Origin: Gudongella sp049310905
Lineage (GTDB): Bacteria; Bacillota; Clostridia; Tissierellales; Tissierellaceae
Direction: 5' to 3'
NCBI RefSeq assembly: GCF_049310905.1
Contig: NZ_JBMEMN010000012.1
Coordinates: 3,719-67,718, forward strand
DNA length: 64,000 nt
Part shown: positions 52,698-62,203 of the stretch, one piece after another
Position numbering within the stretch: position 1 is the stretch's first letter
Layout: each line of letters starts with the position of its first letter
Notes under the pieces: generated by a model
Seen by the model: the letters and a program-made list of their open reading frames with translations, nothing else
What the model was told of the DNA's origin: nothing
The model's database searches: none
Translations under genes and position numbers: made by a program

Positions 52698-53033
52698 CTA
52701 TTTCCAAACACCCGATAGCTTGTAAATGTGTTTCAAGGCACTATTCAGATCCTTAAAAGACAAGTCCACAGCGTTTTTTTTAGGTATGACAACAATATCA
52801 TACCCGCTCTTGAGATTTGCAATATAAGCACTGTTAAGTTCCTTGATGCGTCTTTTTAGCTTATTTCTCACTACGGCATTTCCAACTTTCTTGGTGATTG
52901 TTACTCCAATCCTGGTCTCTTCTGTACCATTTTTTCTGATATAGAGAATCAGATTTCTGTTCCAGAAATTTTTTCGTGCTTTATAAACTTTCCTAAACTC
53001 CATATTCTTTCTTAATCTGTTTTTCTTATCCAT
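52698..53033 (-). CDS. rnpA: Ribonuclease P protein component
   Basis: A 111-aa basic protein with the RnpA motif VVRNKLKRRIKEL (variant of RNR) and FRKVYKARKNFWNRNLILY. It assists the RNA subunit in tRNA 5' maturation. Located between rpmH and yidD in the standard order. Confidence 0.95.
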   Translation of the reverse strand: MDKKNRLRKNMEFRKVYKARKNFWNRNLILYIRKNGTEETRIGVTITKKVGNAVVRNKLKRRIKELNSAYIANLKSGYDIVVIPKKNAVDLSFKDLNSALKHIYKLSGVWK

Positions 53034-53116
53034 TATAATTCCACCTTAAAACGGCCTTTCACTTAAAGAATAGAAGAAACTTCCCGTTCGTTAGAAAAGG
53101 CCACTAACAAGCGGCC

Positions 53117-53251
53117 TTATGCAGAAAGTCTTTTTCTACCTTTTTTTCTTCTAGCTCTTAGAATATCTCTGCCAGATCTCGTTTTCATTCTTTTTCTAAA
53201 ACCGTGTTCTTTACTTCTTTGTCTCTTTTTTGGTTGAAACGTTCTCTTCAT
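53117..53251 (-). CDS. rpmH: 50S ribosomal protein L34
   Basis: A 44-aa protein found by reading the minus strand: start MKRTFQPKKRQRSKEHGF, end KKGRKRLSA, a full-length L34. It is basic as expected and preceded by GAAGGAGGTGTG. It is the first gene of the leftward arm and has an excellent promoter at 53339-53367. Confidence 0.97.
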   Translation of the reverse strand: MKRTFQPKKRQRSKEHGFRKRMKTRSGRDILRARRKKGRKRLSA

Positions 53252-53267
53252 CCAACACACCTCCTTC

Positions 53268-53288
53268 AAGTAATAAAAGATATTACTT
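53268..53288 (-). promoter_or_regulatory. 5' UTR hairpin in front of rpmH
   Basis: AAGTAATA and TATTACTT form an 8-bp stem with a 5-nt loop, ending within about 6 bases of the rpmH Shine-Dalgarno sequence. It could limit ribosome access or stabilise the transcript. Role not shown. Confidence 0.45.
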
Positions 53289-53338
53289 ATATATACAATA
53301 TAGAGTTAACTAATTGATAACACAAAACACTACTATAA

Positions 53339-53367
53339 ATTATATGTATAATGCCACTATGTGTCAA
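53339..53367 (-). promoter_or_regulatory. Consensus sigma-A promoter of the rpmH operon
   Basis: -35 TTGACA (53362-53367), 17-bp spacer, -10 TATAAT (53339-53344) on the minus strand: a perfect consensus promoter directing rpmH-rnpA-yidD-yidC-jag. Confidence 0.9.
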
Positions 53368-53404
53368 GGTTTTTAATTGACTCCTACCCACAAAACAGAA
53401 TTTC

Positions 53405-53768
53405 AAAACCATATGTGATCTGTGGATAATTTTATTGAATATCCACCCTTTATTTGATAAGATGATAGAGGATGTTGATAAGTTTTAAATAGCAGTGGAT
53501 AAACCTAGGTTATGCACAATTTGTGGATAGTTTGTGTATAACTTATAAAAAAACGCTGTTTCTATGTTAAGAAATCGTAATTTATTTGAGTTTTTATCCA
53601 CAATTTGGACTTTTAATTAATGTGGACAAGTAGCTTGCTTAATTTTTTTTTCACTTAATCAACAAAGAGTTGATATTTTTATCCACAGAAACCATTATAC
53701 AACTGAATTAAAATTTTTGATAGTTTTCTGTTGATAAATTTGTTGATAATTTTTAGGGAGGTAGTTTT
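53405..53768. other. oriC: oriC, upstream DnaA-box cluster
   Basis: Between rpmH and dnaA there are perfect or near DnaA boxes: TGTGGATAA 53421-53429; TTATCCACA 53594-53602 and 53679-53687; one-mismatch boxes at 53494-53502, 53510-53518, 53522-53530, 53533-53541, 53621-53629; and TGTTGATAA at 53473-53481, 53729-53737, 53741-53749. The sequence is A/T-rich and contains no ORF. This is the upstream half of a bipartite Firmicute origin and also covers the dnaA control region, so DnaA probably autoregulates here. Confidence 0.92.
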
Positions 53769-55100
53769 ATGGAAAGGAATTTGGACCAAATCTGGGAGGA
53801 TGTCCTGAATCTCATCAAGGTTGAGTTGACTGAAGTCAGTTTCAACACCTGGCTTAAATCAATTGAACCAATTAGTTTAACCGATGATGAAATTGTACTT
53901 GGAGCCCCCAATGATTTTACAAAAGGTATACTGGAAGGTAGGTATTTCAATCTTATAAGAAATGCCATTAACCAGATTACCGGAGACAATTATAACATCA
54001 ATTTTATAATACCCGGTGAAGAAGTACAGCCAGCACCACCATCACCAAAAGAAGTTGAAAATGAGGATATTCTGAACAAATCCAAGCTTAATCCAAAGTA
54101 TTCCTTTAATACATTTGTAACAGGTAAAAGCAATGAATTTGCACATGCTGCATCTGTTGCTGTTGCCGAAGCACCTGCCCAGGCATATAATCCTCTCTTT
54201 ATATACGGTGGAGTAGGATTGGGAAAAACCCATCTTATGCACGCTATCGGCCATTATATTCTAAGTCAGAATCCAAAAGCCAAGGTAGTATATGTATCAA
54301 GCGAAAAATTTACAAATGAACTTATTAATTCAATTAGAGAATATAGAAATGAAGAATTCAGAAATAAATATAGAAATGTCGATGTACTGTTAATAGATGA
54401 CATTCAGTTTATTGCAGGAAAAGAAGGTACCCAGGAAGAATTTTTTCATACTTTCAATGCCCTTCATGATGCAAACAAGCAGATAATAATTTCAAGTGAC
54501 CGACCGCCAAAAGATATCCCTACACTTGAGGACAGACTTAGATCAAGATTTGAGTGGGGTTTAACAACTGATATTCAAGCACCGGACCTTGAGACCAGAA
54601 TCGCTATATTAAGGAAGAAAGCTAATCTTGAAACTATGGAGATACCCGACGATGTAATGTCGTTCATAGCAACCAAGATACACTCGAATATAAGAGAGCT
54701 TGAAGGAGCACTTATTCGGGTAGTAGCTTATTCATCACTTACAAACAAGGCTATTACTGAAGAACTTGCAGAAGAAGCCTTAAAGGATATTATGTCCAAC
54801 AACAAGCCTGTTGAAATAACTGTTGACCTGATCAAGGATAAAGTTTCCAAAAGATTTGATATTCGTATGGATGATTTCAACTCCAAGAAACGTACCAGGG
54901 CTATAGCTTATCCAAGACAGATAGCTATGTATCTTACAAGAGAACTCACAGATATGTCACTTCCAAAAATAGGGGATGAATTTGGAGGCAGAGACCATAC
55001 AACTGTTATTCATGCCTGTGAGAAAGTAATAAATGACCTAAAGGCTGACAACCAGTTACGTAATAAGATTGATATCATAATTGAGGAGCTGGGAAAGTGA
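53769..55100 (+). CDS. dnaA: Chromosomal replication initiator protein DnaA
   Basis: A 443-aa initiator. Domain I at the N-terminus (WEDVLNLIKVELTEVSFNTWL), AAA+ domain III with Walker A GGVGLGKTHL and Walker B LLIDDIQF, and domain IV with the box-binding signature GGRDHTTVIHAC. AGGGAGG lies before the ATG. Flanked by DnaA boxes on both sides. Confidence 0.98.
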   Translation: MERNLDQIWEDVLNLIKVELTEVSFNTWLKSIEPISLTDDEIVLGAPNDFTKGILEGRYFNLIRNAINQITGDNYNINFIIPGEEVQPAPPSPKEVENEDILNKSKLNPKYSFNTFVTGKSNEFAHAASVAVAEAPAQAYNPLFIYGGVGLGKTHLMHAIGHYILSQNPKAKVVYVSSEKFTNELINSIREYRNEEFRNKYRNVDVLLIDDIQFIAGKEGTQEEFFHTFNALHDANKQIIISSDRPPKDIPTLEDRLRSRFEWGLTTDIQAPDLETRIAILRKKANLETMEIPDDVMSFIATKIHSNIRELEGALIRVVAYSSLTNKAITEELAEEALKDIMSNNKPVEITVDLIKDKVSKRFDIRMDDFNSKKRTRAIAYPRQIAMYLTRELTDMSLPKIGDEFGGRDHTTVIHACEKVINDLKADNQLRNKIDIIIEELGK

Positions 55101-55207
55101 TTTCTGTGGAAAAGATCTAATAATTTTTCAAGGTTATCCACAGGTTATTAAATCCCGTTTCTACACGGGTTAAATAATTTGATGGGCTTATCCACATAAT
55201 CACATGT
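55101..55207. other. oriC: oriC, downstream DnaA boxes
   Basis: Between dnaA and dnaN perfect TTATCCACA boxes lie at 55134-55142 and 55188-55196, both in one orientation. A CCCGT/ACGGG hairpin is between them. Together with the DnaA-trio downstream this is the unwinding half of the origin. Confidence 0.9.
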
Positions 55208-55229
55208 CCTACTACTATTACTACTATAG
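55208..55229 (+). other. DnaA-trio element
   Basis: Six successive TAC/TAT-type triplets (55210-55227) follow the last DnaA box by 13 bases. This is the DnaA-trio arrangement known at the B. subtilis unwinding region, where DnaA loads on a single strand. AT-rich sequence follows up to the dnaN ribosome site. Confidence 0.85.
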
Positions 55230-55267
55230 TTTCTTATTCTATTATTCTACAAACGAGGAGGATTAAA

Positions 55268-56374
55268 ATGAAATTCAAAGTAGAACAAAAAGAACTTTCA
55301 AGGCATATAACAATGGCTCAAAGAGGTATATCGACAAGATCGACGCTTCAGATATTGGACGGCATCCTAATTGAGGCAAGAGATAGCGGAATAAAGCTTA
55401 CAGCTACAGATCTTGAAATAAGTATTGAAACATTTATTGATGCATCTGTTGAAGAGAAAGGGAAAATTGTACTTAATTCAAGGATATTCGGGGATATTGT
55501 TAAAAAGCTTCCTGATGACACAATTAGTTTTCATGTAAAGGATAATCATGTTAACATCAAATGTCAGAATGCAGAATTCAATATAATAGGAAATTCTGGT
55601 GATGATTATCCAGACCTTCCCATTATAATGGAAGAAAACCAGTTTACAATATCAAAGGATTTACTAAAAGCTGCCATAAGGCAAACTGTATTTGCTACAA
55701 CTCAGGATGAAACAAGACCATCTCTTACAGGTGTTCTATTGGAAATAGCCAATAAGGAGATAACTTTTGTTTCACTGGACGGATATAGACTTGCACTAAG
55801 AAGAATGCCAACCGATTCAGAAATTGATGAAAAGATCATTATTCCTGGTAGATCACTAAATGAGCTAAACAAGATACTTGAGGATAAGGAAGAGGACCTT
55901 ACGATAAGTCTTTCTCAGGGTCAGGTGATTTTCAATATCGGTGATACAATAATGTATTCAAAACTGCTTGAGGGACAGTTCTTCAATTATAAGGATATTA
56001 TGAGATCTGACCACAAGACGAAGGTAAATGTAAACAGAAGAAGTCTTCAGAATGGACTTGAAAGAGCATCACTTCTAGCAAAGGAAGAGAAGGCAAACCT
56101 TGTAAAAATTTCTGTAATAAATGGAGAACTAATAATAAAGTCAAATTCTGAAATGGGAGATGTACATGAGGAAATAAATTCCAATCAGGATGGAGATGAC
56201 CTTAATATAGCTTTTAACTCTAGATATATACTTGAAGGAATAAAAATAATGGACAATGAGGAAATAGTAATGAACTTTGTGGGAAGCCTGAATCCATGTA
56301 TAATAAATGGTGTGGATGATGATACTTATACTTATCTGGTATTGCCCGTAAGACTAGCCCAGGATGATTTTTAA
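55268..56374 (+). CDS. dnaN: DNA polymerase III beta subunit (sliding clamp)
   Basis: A 368-aa clamp of three repeated domains, with LTATDLEISIETFI in the first, and a C-terminus YLVLPVRL. It tethers polymerase III and other clamp partners. GAGGAGGATTAAA lies before the ATG. Follows dnaA across the downstream oriC half. Confidence 0.98.
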   Translation: MKFKVEQKELSRHITMAQRGISTRSTLQILDGILIEARDSGIKLTATDLEISIETFIDASVEEKGKIVLNSRIFGDIVKKLPDDTISFHVKDNHVNIKCQNAEFNIIGNSGDDYPDLPIIMEENQFTISKDLLKAAIRQTVFATTQDETRPSLTGVLLEIANKEITFVSLDGYRLALRRMPTDSEIDEKIIIPGRSLNELNKILEDKEEDLTISLSQGQVIFNIGDTIMYSKLLEGQFFNYKDIMRSDHKTKVNVNRRSLQNGLERASLLAKEEKANLVKISVINGELIIKSNSEMGDVHEEINSNQDGDDLNIAFNSRYILEGIKIMDNEEIVMNFVGSLNPCIINGVDDDTYTYLVLPVRLAQDDF

Positions 56375-56388
56375 AGGAGTGTTTAATA

Positions 56389-56598
56389 ATGGAGGAAATC
56401 AGGATTGATACTGAATTCATAAAACTCGACCAGTTTCTTAAGCATTGTGGAATTGCCCAGACAGGCGGACAGGCAAAAATGATGATTGCTGATGGTATGG
56501 TTAAGGTAAACAATCAGGTGGCTCTTGAAAGAGGGAAAAAAATAAGAAAGAACGACAAGGTCGAGATAGACGACCAATACCTGTTTGTTGTGGTATAA
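56389..56598 (+). CDS. yaaA: S4-domain RNA-binding protein YaaA/RlbA-like
   Basis: A 69-aa single S4 domain: IKLDQFLKHCGIAQTGGQAKMMI and VNNQVALERGKKIRKNDKVEI. Occurs between dnaN and recF across Firmicutes. Probably binds rRNA during ribosome assembly, but the function is not proved. Confidence 0.93.
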   Translation: MEEIRIDTEFIKLDQFLKHCGIAQTGGQAKMMIADGMVKVNNQVALERGKKIRKNDKVEIDDQYLFVVV

Positions 56599-56639
56599 TA
56601 ATGATTGGCAAAATTCCTATGTCCTGGGGAGTGTAATTA

Positions 56640-57776
56640 TTGATAGTTGAAGGAATAAGACTGATAAATTTTAGAAATTACAATAATGTAGGTGTAAGCT
56701 TCAATCCTGGAATTAATATTCTTGTGGGAAAAAACGCCCAGGGAAAGACAAATCTTCTTGAGGCTATTTATCTGTGCTCAACTGGCAGATCCTTCAGAAC
56801 CAACAGGGACAAGGAAATAATTAACTTTCAAAAGGATGAGGCATATATTGGAACTCAATTAAAAATTGGTGAAAGAGACAAGTTGACTGAGATTAAACTT
56901 GAGAGAAACAAGCCCAAGAGGATAAAGGTAAATAAAACTGAACTTAAGAATTACAAGGAGCTTGACACAGGTCTTAAAGTAGTTCTTTTTTCACCGGAGG
57001 ACTTAAAGCTTATAAAAGAAGGACCTAGTAACAGAAGAACTTATCTGGATGCTAGCATATCCCAGATAAAGCCTCTTTATCATTACAATCTCAGAAGATA
57101 CTACAAAATTCTTCTTCAGAGAAATAATCTTATAAAATCCTACAGATTCAAAGGAGATATGGCAGGTCTTCTGGATGTATTTGATATTCAGCTAGCCAAA
57201 TCCGGAGCTTTGATAATGCTTGAGAGGGATAATTATGTTAAACGACTCTTGAAGGAATCAAGTGAAATTCACAACATGTTGACAGCTGGAAAAGAAAAGC
57301 TTGATATTAAATATATTTCAAGTGTTCCCTGTGGAGATACATTAAGTGAGGTAGAGGGAATTCTGGCTGAGTCATTAAGAAAAAACAGAGATAAGGATAT
57401 TGAAGTTCGTACTACTGAGATTGGCCCACACAGGGATGATTTTGGTATAATGATAAATAACAATGATTCAAAAACATATGCATCACAAGGACAGCAAAGA
57501 TCACTGGTACTTACACTTAAGCTGTCAGAGGTTGAGATACTTATGAAAGATACAGGGTATTATCCCGTTCTTCTTCTTGATGATGTATACTCTGAGCTGG
57601 ATGAGGAAAGAAGAAAGTATCTCACAAAATTGTTCAGCAAAATGCAAACCTTTATCACCACAACAGATGCTGTTGAGATAGATGGTCTTGAGAGTTACAA
57701 TAAAGAGTATTTTTATGTACAGGAAGGATGTCTGTATAAAGGAATTAAAACTTGGAGGGAAGTAAATGGCCAATGA
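56640..57776 (+). CDS. recF: DNA replication and repair protein RecF
   Basis: A 378-aa SMC-like ATPase: Walker A GKNAQGKTNLLEA, signature YASQGQQRSLVLTLKLSE, and Walker B VLLLDDVYSELD. Acts with RecO/RecR to load RecA at gaps. It uses a TTG start (56640-56642) with GGGGAG nine bases upstream. Its end overlaps the gyrB start by 11 bp. Confidence 0.97.
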   Translation: MIVEGIRLINFRNYNNVGVSFNPGINILVGKNAQGKTNLLEAIYLCSTGRSFRTNRDKEIINFQKDEAYIGTQLKIGERDKLTEIKLERNKPKRIKVNKTELKNYKELDTGLKVVLFSPEDLKLIKEGPSNRRTYLDASISQIKPLYHYNLRRYYKILLQRNNLIKSYRFKGDMAGLLDVFDIQLAKSGALIMLERDNYVKRLLKESSEIHNMLTAGKEKLDIKYISSVPCGDTLSEVEGILAESLRKNRDKDIEVRTTEIGPHRDDFGIMINNNDSKTYASQGQQRSLVLTLKLSEVEILMKDTGYYPVLLLDDVYSELDEERRKYLTKLFSKMQTFITTTDAVEIDGLESYNKEYFYVQEGCLYKGIKTWREVNGQ

Positions 57777-59688
57777 TATTAATGTAAATGAAAACGGCAG
57801 GCAATATACTGCCAATGAAATACAGGTACTTACGGGTCTTGAACCAGTAAGAAAAAGACCTGGTATGTATATAGGCAGCACAGGACCAAAAGGTCTGCAC
57901 CATCTTGTATACGAGGTGGTTGACAATAGTATAGACGAGGCTCTAGCTGGTATTTGCGATACCATAGGTGTAACCATACTTGAAGATAATTCAGTAATGG
58001 TTGAGGATAATGGTAGCGGTATACCTGTTGAAACCCATCCTCAAACTGGAAAATCGACGGTTGAGACTGTACTTACAATCCTGCATGCTGGAGGAAAATT
58101 CAATAACTCTGCATACAAGGTATCTGGAGGTTTGCACGGAGTAGGTGTATCCGTAGTAAATGCACTTTCAGAATGGTTGATTGCAAGAGTTAAAAGAGAT
58201 GGAAAAGAGTATGAGCAAACTTTCCAAAGAGGAGAACCTGATGGAGATATCAGGTGCATAGGTGAAGCAGATACAACAGGAACCTTGATTCACTTCATGC
58301 CTGACGACCAGATATTTGAAACCGTTGAGGTAGTTTTTGATACTCTTGAACACAGATTCAGGGAAATGGCTTTTCTAAATAAAGGAATTAAGATAAGCCT
58401 GGAGGACAAAAGATCAGGTGCAAAAAAGGAATTCCATTATACAGGTGGAATCAAATCATTTGTTGAATATATAAACAAAAATAAGACTGCAATTCACAAG
58501 CAGGTCATATATTTCGAAGCTGAGAAGGACTTCACAACTGTTGAACTGGCAGTTCAATATACAGACACTTATTCTGAAAATGTCTTTACTTTTGCAAATA
58601 ACATTGGTACTGCTGAGGGTGGAACACATCTTTCAGGACTTAGAACAGCACTTACAAGGTGCGTAAATGACTACGCAAGAAGATATAATTTTCTAAAAGA
58701 CAAGGATGACAATCTTTCAGGTGAAGATATAAGGGAAGGCATGACTGCAATTCTTTCAGTTAAGCTACCAGAACCACAGTTTGAAGGACAGACAAAAGGA
58801 AAACTTGGAAACAGTGAAACAAGAGGAATTGTTGAATCATTGACCTACGACTTTCTGAATGATTACCTTGAGGAAAACCCCAAGACGTCCAAGGTTATAC
58901 TTGATAAGGCAATCAGTTCAAAAAGAGCAAGGGAAGCAGCCAGAAAAGCAAGAGACCTTACCAGAAAGAGAAGCATATTTGACAATACGACCCTTCCTGG
59001 AAAGCTTGCAGACTGTCAGTCCAGTGATGTCAATGAAACAGAACTCTATATAGTCGAGGGAGATTCAGCGGGTGGTAGTGCAAAACAGGGACGAGATAAA
59101 AAATTCCAGGCAATACTTCCATTAAGAGGTAAGATTATGAATGTCGAAAAGGCAAGACTGGATAAAATTCTCGGATACAATGAAATAAAATCAATGATTA
59201 CAGCCTTTGGAGCTGGAATAGGTGAAGATTTCGATATAAAGAAACTTAGATATGGAAAGATCATAATAATGACCGATGCCGACGTTGACGGTGCACATAT
59301 TGCAACCCTTCTTCTTACATTCTTCTACAGATATATGAGGGGCTTGATCGACAATGGAAATATTTATATAGCTCAGCCACCACTTTACAAGGTTTCAAAA
59401 GCCAGAAAAGAATACTACTGTTACACAGAAAAAGAGCTGGATGTAATTCTCGAAGAAATTGGAAGATCCAACTATAACATACAAAGATACAAAGGTCTTG
59501 GAGAGATGAATGCAGAGCAGTTATATGACACTACAATGGACCCTGATACAAGGATATTGATTAAGGTTAATGTAGATGATGCAGTAGCGGCAGATGAGAT
59601 ATTTACAACTCTTATGGGCGACAAGGTTGAACCAAGAAGAGAATTTATAGAAGAGAATGCTAAGTATGTTAAGAATCTTGACATCTAG
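57766..59688 (+). CDS. gyrB: DNA gyrase subunit B
   Basis: A 640-aa type II topoisomerase ATPase: VVDNSIDEALAG and GGLHGVGVSVVNALS in the GHKL domain, EGDSAGGSAKQGRD and PLRGKI in the TOPRIM domain, and MTDADVDGAHIATL. It supplies ATP-driven strand passage to gyrase. Gene overlaps recF by 11 bp and is followed by gyrA after nine bases, so one transcript is likely. Confidence 0.98.
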   Translation: MANDINVNENGRQYTANEIQVLTGLEPVRKRPGMYIGSTGPKGLHHLVYEVVDNSIDEALAGICDTIGVTILEDNSVMVEDNGSGIPVETHPQTGKSTVETVLTILHAGGKFNNSAYKVSGGLHGVGVSVVNALSEWLIARVKRDGKEYEQTFQRGEPDGDIRCIGEADTTGTLIHFMPDDQIFETVEVVFDTLEHRFREMAFLNKGIKISLEDKRSGAKKEFHYTGGIKSFVEYINKNKTAIHKQVIYFEAEKDFTTVELAVQYTDTYSENVFTFANNIGTAEGGTHLSGLRTALTRCVNDYARRYNFLKDKDDNLSGEDIREGMTAILSVKLPEPQFEGQTKGKLGNSETRGIVESLTYDFLNDYLEENPKTSKVILDKAISSKRAREAARKARDLTRKRSIFDNTTLPGKLADCQSSDVNETELYIVEGDSAGGSAKQGRDKKFQAILPLRGKIMNVEKARLDKILGYNEIKSMITAFGAGIGEDFDIKKLRYGKIIIMTDADVDGAHIATLLLTFFYRYMRGLIDNGNIYIAQPPLYKVSKARKEYYCYTEKELDVILEEIGRSNYNIQRYKGLGEMNAEQLYDTTMDPDTRILIKVNVDDAVAADEIFTTLMGDKVEPRREFIEENAKYVKNLDI

Positions 59689-59697
59689 GAGGAGAAA

Positions 59698-62124
59698 ATG
59701 GAAAACGAAAACGTAAGAGATAAGTTGATTGATGTAAATATTGAAGATAAAATGAAAAGCTCTTATCTGGATTATGCCATGAGTGTAATAGTAAGTCGTG
59801 CTCTCCCTGATGTAAGAGATGGACTTAAACCTGTACACAGAAGAATCCTATATGCAATGGATGAACTTGGTATGACACCTGACAAGCAGTACAGAAAGTC
59901 TGCCAGGGTTGTCGGAGATGTACTTGGTAAGTATCACCCACACGGTGATAGTTCTGTATACGGAGCAATGGTTAGACTAGCACAGGACTTTAATACCAGA
60001 TATCTACTTGTAGATGGTCATGGAAACTTCGGTAGTGTTGACGGCGACAGTGCAGCAGCAATGCGTTATACTGAGTCAAAAATGACTAAGATTGCAACAG
60101 AGATGCTAAGGGATATCGGTAAGGAAACGGTAGATTACAGACCAAACTTTGATGAGACGCTTAAAGAACCAGTGGTTTTGCCAAGCAGATTTCCAAATCT
60201 CCTTGTAAACGGTTCTTCAGGAATAGCCGTAGGAATGGCCACCAATATTCCTCCCCACAACCTTAGAGAGGTTATTGAAGGAATAGAGTTGATGATTGAA
60301 GATCCCGAAATAACTATCGATGACCTTATGAAGGTGATCAAGGGACCTGATTTTCCAACAGGCGCAACCATAATGGGAAAAGAAGGAATTAGGAAAGCAT
60401 TCAGAAGTGGTAGAGGAAAGGTGAAAATGCGTGCCGTCGCAGAGATTGAAGAAAACGCAAAGGGAAGGCACAGCATAGTAGTGACAGAGATTCCATATCA
60501 GGTAAACAAATCAGCCCTGATTGAAAAGATCGCAGAATATGTTAGAGACAAGAAACTTGAGGGAATTTCAGACTTGAGAGATGAGTCTGACAGAGAAGGC
60601 ATGAGAATTGTAATAGAACTAAAGAGGGATGCAAATCCAAAGGTGGTTCTAAATAATCTCTACAAACAGACCCAGCTCCAAGCAACTTTTGGAATCATAA
60701 ATCTTGCCCTTGTAAATGGCGAGCCAAAGGTATTGAATATCAAGGAAATGCTTTATCACTACCTGGAGCATCAGAAAGAGATTGTAACAAGAAGAACAAA
60801 ATATGATCTTGCCAAGGCTGAAGACAGAGCTCATATTGTTGAAGGATTGAGAATTGCTCTGGACAACATAGATAAAATCATTAAGATCATAAGGGCGGCA
60901 AGTGATGACCAAAGTGCCAGGAAAGATCTTATGGAAAACTTCTCCCTTTCAGAGAGACAGGCTCAGGCTATCCTGGACATGAGACTTAAGAGACTTACAG
61001 GATTGGAAAGAGGAAAACTTGACGAGGAGTATGAGGAGCTAATAAAGCTTATAAATAAATTAAAGCAGCTACTTGGGAGTGAAAGACTTATTCTTAATGT
61101 TATCAAGGAAGAGTTGATTGAAATCAAGGATAAGTACGGAGATTTAAGAAGAACCCAGATCAAGCTTTCAGAAGATGAAATAAACATTGAAGATATGATT
61201 GATGACGAGGATGTAGTAATAACACTTACTCACTTCGGCTACATCAAAAGAATGCCAGAGGGAACATACAGACCACAAAAAAGAGGTGGCAGGGGAGTGA
61301 TTGCTCTTTCCAAGAAGGATGAGGACTTTGTTGAGGATCTTTATATTACTTCAACACACAGCACAATCCTCTTCTTCACAAACAAAGGAAAGGTCTACTC
61401 ACTTAAGGCATATGAAATCCCAGAAGGCAGCAGGACTTCAAGAGGCACTGCTATTGTAAATCTTCTGCAGCTAAATGCAGATGAAAAGATTTCGGCAATA
61501 ATTCCTCTTTATAAACAGGATCCGAAAAGCAATCTTGTAATGGTTACAAGAGAGGGTACTGTCAAAAAGACAGAGCTTGAGCAGTTTGTTAACATCAGAA
61601 AGAATGGCTTGATAGCTATTTCACTTCATGATGGAGATGAACTTATAAGTGTAAGGCTTACAGACGGACAACAGGACCTGATAGTTGTTACCCATGGTGG
61701 AATGGCAATAAGATTCCACGAGACTGATGTAAGGACGATGGGCAGGACAGCGATGGGAGTCAAGGCGATGACCTTGAATAAGGATGATGCAATTGTATCC
61801 ATGGAAATCGTAGAAGATGACAAGTATCTTCTTGTTATTTCGGAAAAAGGTTTCGGAAAGAGGACTGAACTGTCTGAGTACAAGGCACAGAACAGAGGTG
61901 GAAAAGGACTTATAACATACAGCCTCAAGGAAAAAACAGGTCAGATAGTATCTGCAAAGGTTGTAAGTGAACAAGATGAGGTTATGATGATAACAATGAA
62001 CGGAACAATAATAAGACTTGCCATCAAGGATATTTCTATTATGGGCAGAAATACTCAAGGAGTAACTCTAATGAGAACAAAGAAAGACAAAATAGTTGCG
62101 GTAGCGAGATACATGGAAGACTAG
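59698..62124 (+). CDS. gyrA: DNA gyrase subunit A
   Basis: An 808-aa subunit with breakage-reunion domain (catalytic Tyr in AAMRYTESK) and a C-terminal beta-pinwheel with the GyrA box QNRGGKG, which wraps DNA. The quinolone pocket reads HGDSSVYGAMVRL: Ser85 equals E. coli Ser83, but the acidic residue expected at Asp87 is Gly89. A sigma-A promoter for the next genes starts just after the stop. Confidence 0.98.
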   Translation: MENENVRDKLIDVNIEDKMKSSYLDYAMSVIVSRALPDVRDGLKPVHRRILYAMDELGMTPDKQYRKSARVVGDVLGKYHPHGDSSVYGAMVRLAQDFNTRYLLVDGHGNFGSVDGDSAAAMRYTESKMTKIATEMLRDIGKETVDYRPNFDETLKEPVVLPSRFPNLLVNGSSGIAVGMATNIPPHNLREVIEGIELMIEDPEITIDDLMKVIKGPDFPTGATIMGKEGIRKAFRSGRGKVKMRAVAEIEENAKGRHSIVVTEIPYQVNKSALIEKIAEYVRDKKLEGISDLRDESDREGMRIVIELKRDANPKVVLNNLYKQTQLQATFGIINLALVNGEPKVLNIKEMLYHYLEHQKEIVTRRTKYDLAKAEDRAHIVEGLRIALDNIDKIIKIIRAASDDQSARKDLMENFSLSERQAQAILDMRLKRLTGLERGKLDEEYEELIKLINKLKQLLGSERLILNVIKEELIEIKDKYGDLRRTQIKLSEDEINIEDMIDDEDVVITLTHFGYIKRMPEGTYRPQKRGGRGVIALSKKDEDFVEDLYITSTHSTILFFTNKGKVYSLKAYEIPEGSRTSRGTAIVNLLQLNADEKISAIIPLYKQDPKSNLVMVTREGTVKKTELEQFVNIRKNGLIAISLHDGDELISVRLTDGQQDLIVVTHGGMAIRFHETDVRTMGRTAMGVKAMTLNKDDAIVSMEIVEDDKYLLVISEKGFGKRTELSEYKAQNRGGKGLITYSLKEKTGQIVSAKVVSEQDEVMMITMNGTIIRLAIKDISIMGRNTQGVTLMRTKKDKIVAVARYMED

Positions 62125-62139
62125 CAACAGGGCTTTTAC

Positions 62140-62168
62140 TTTACATTGCAATATATTTGTTATAGAAT
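62140..62168 (+). promoter_or_regulatory. Candidate sigma-A promoter of rsbV
   Basis: -35 TTTACA (62140-62145), 17-bp spacer, -10 TAGAAT (62163-62168), 36 bp ahead of the ATG. Confidence 0.6.
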
Positions 62169-62203
62169 GAACTAAAATCGAACGGGATGGAGGGAAGTCT
62201 AAA

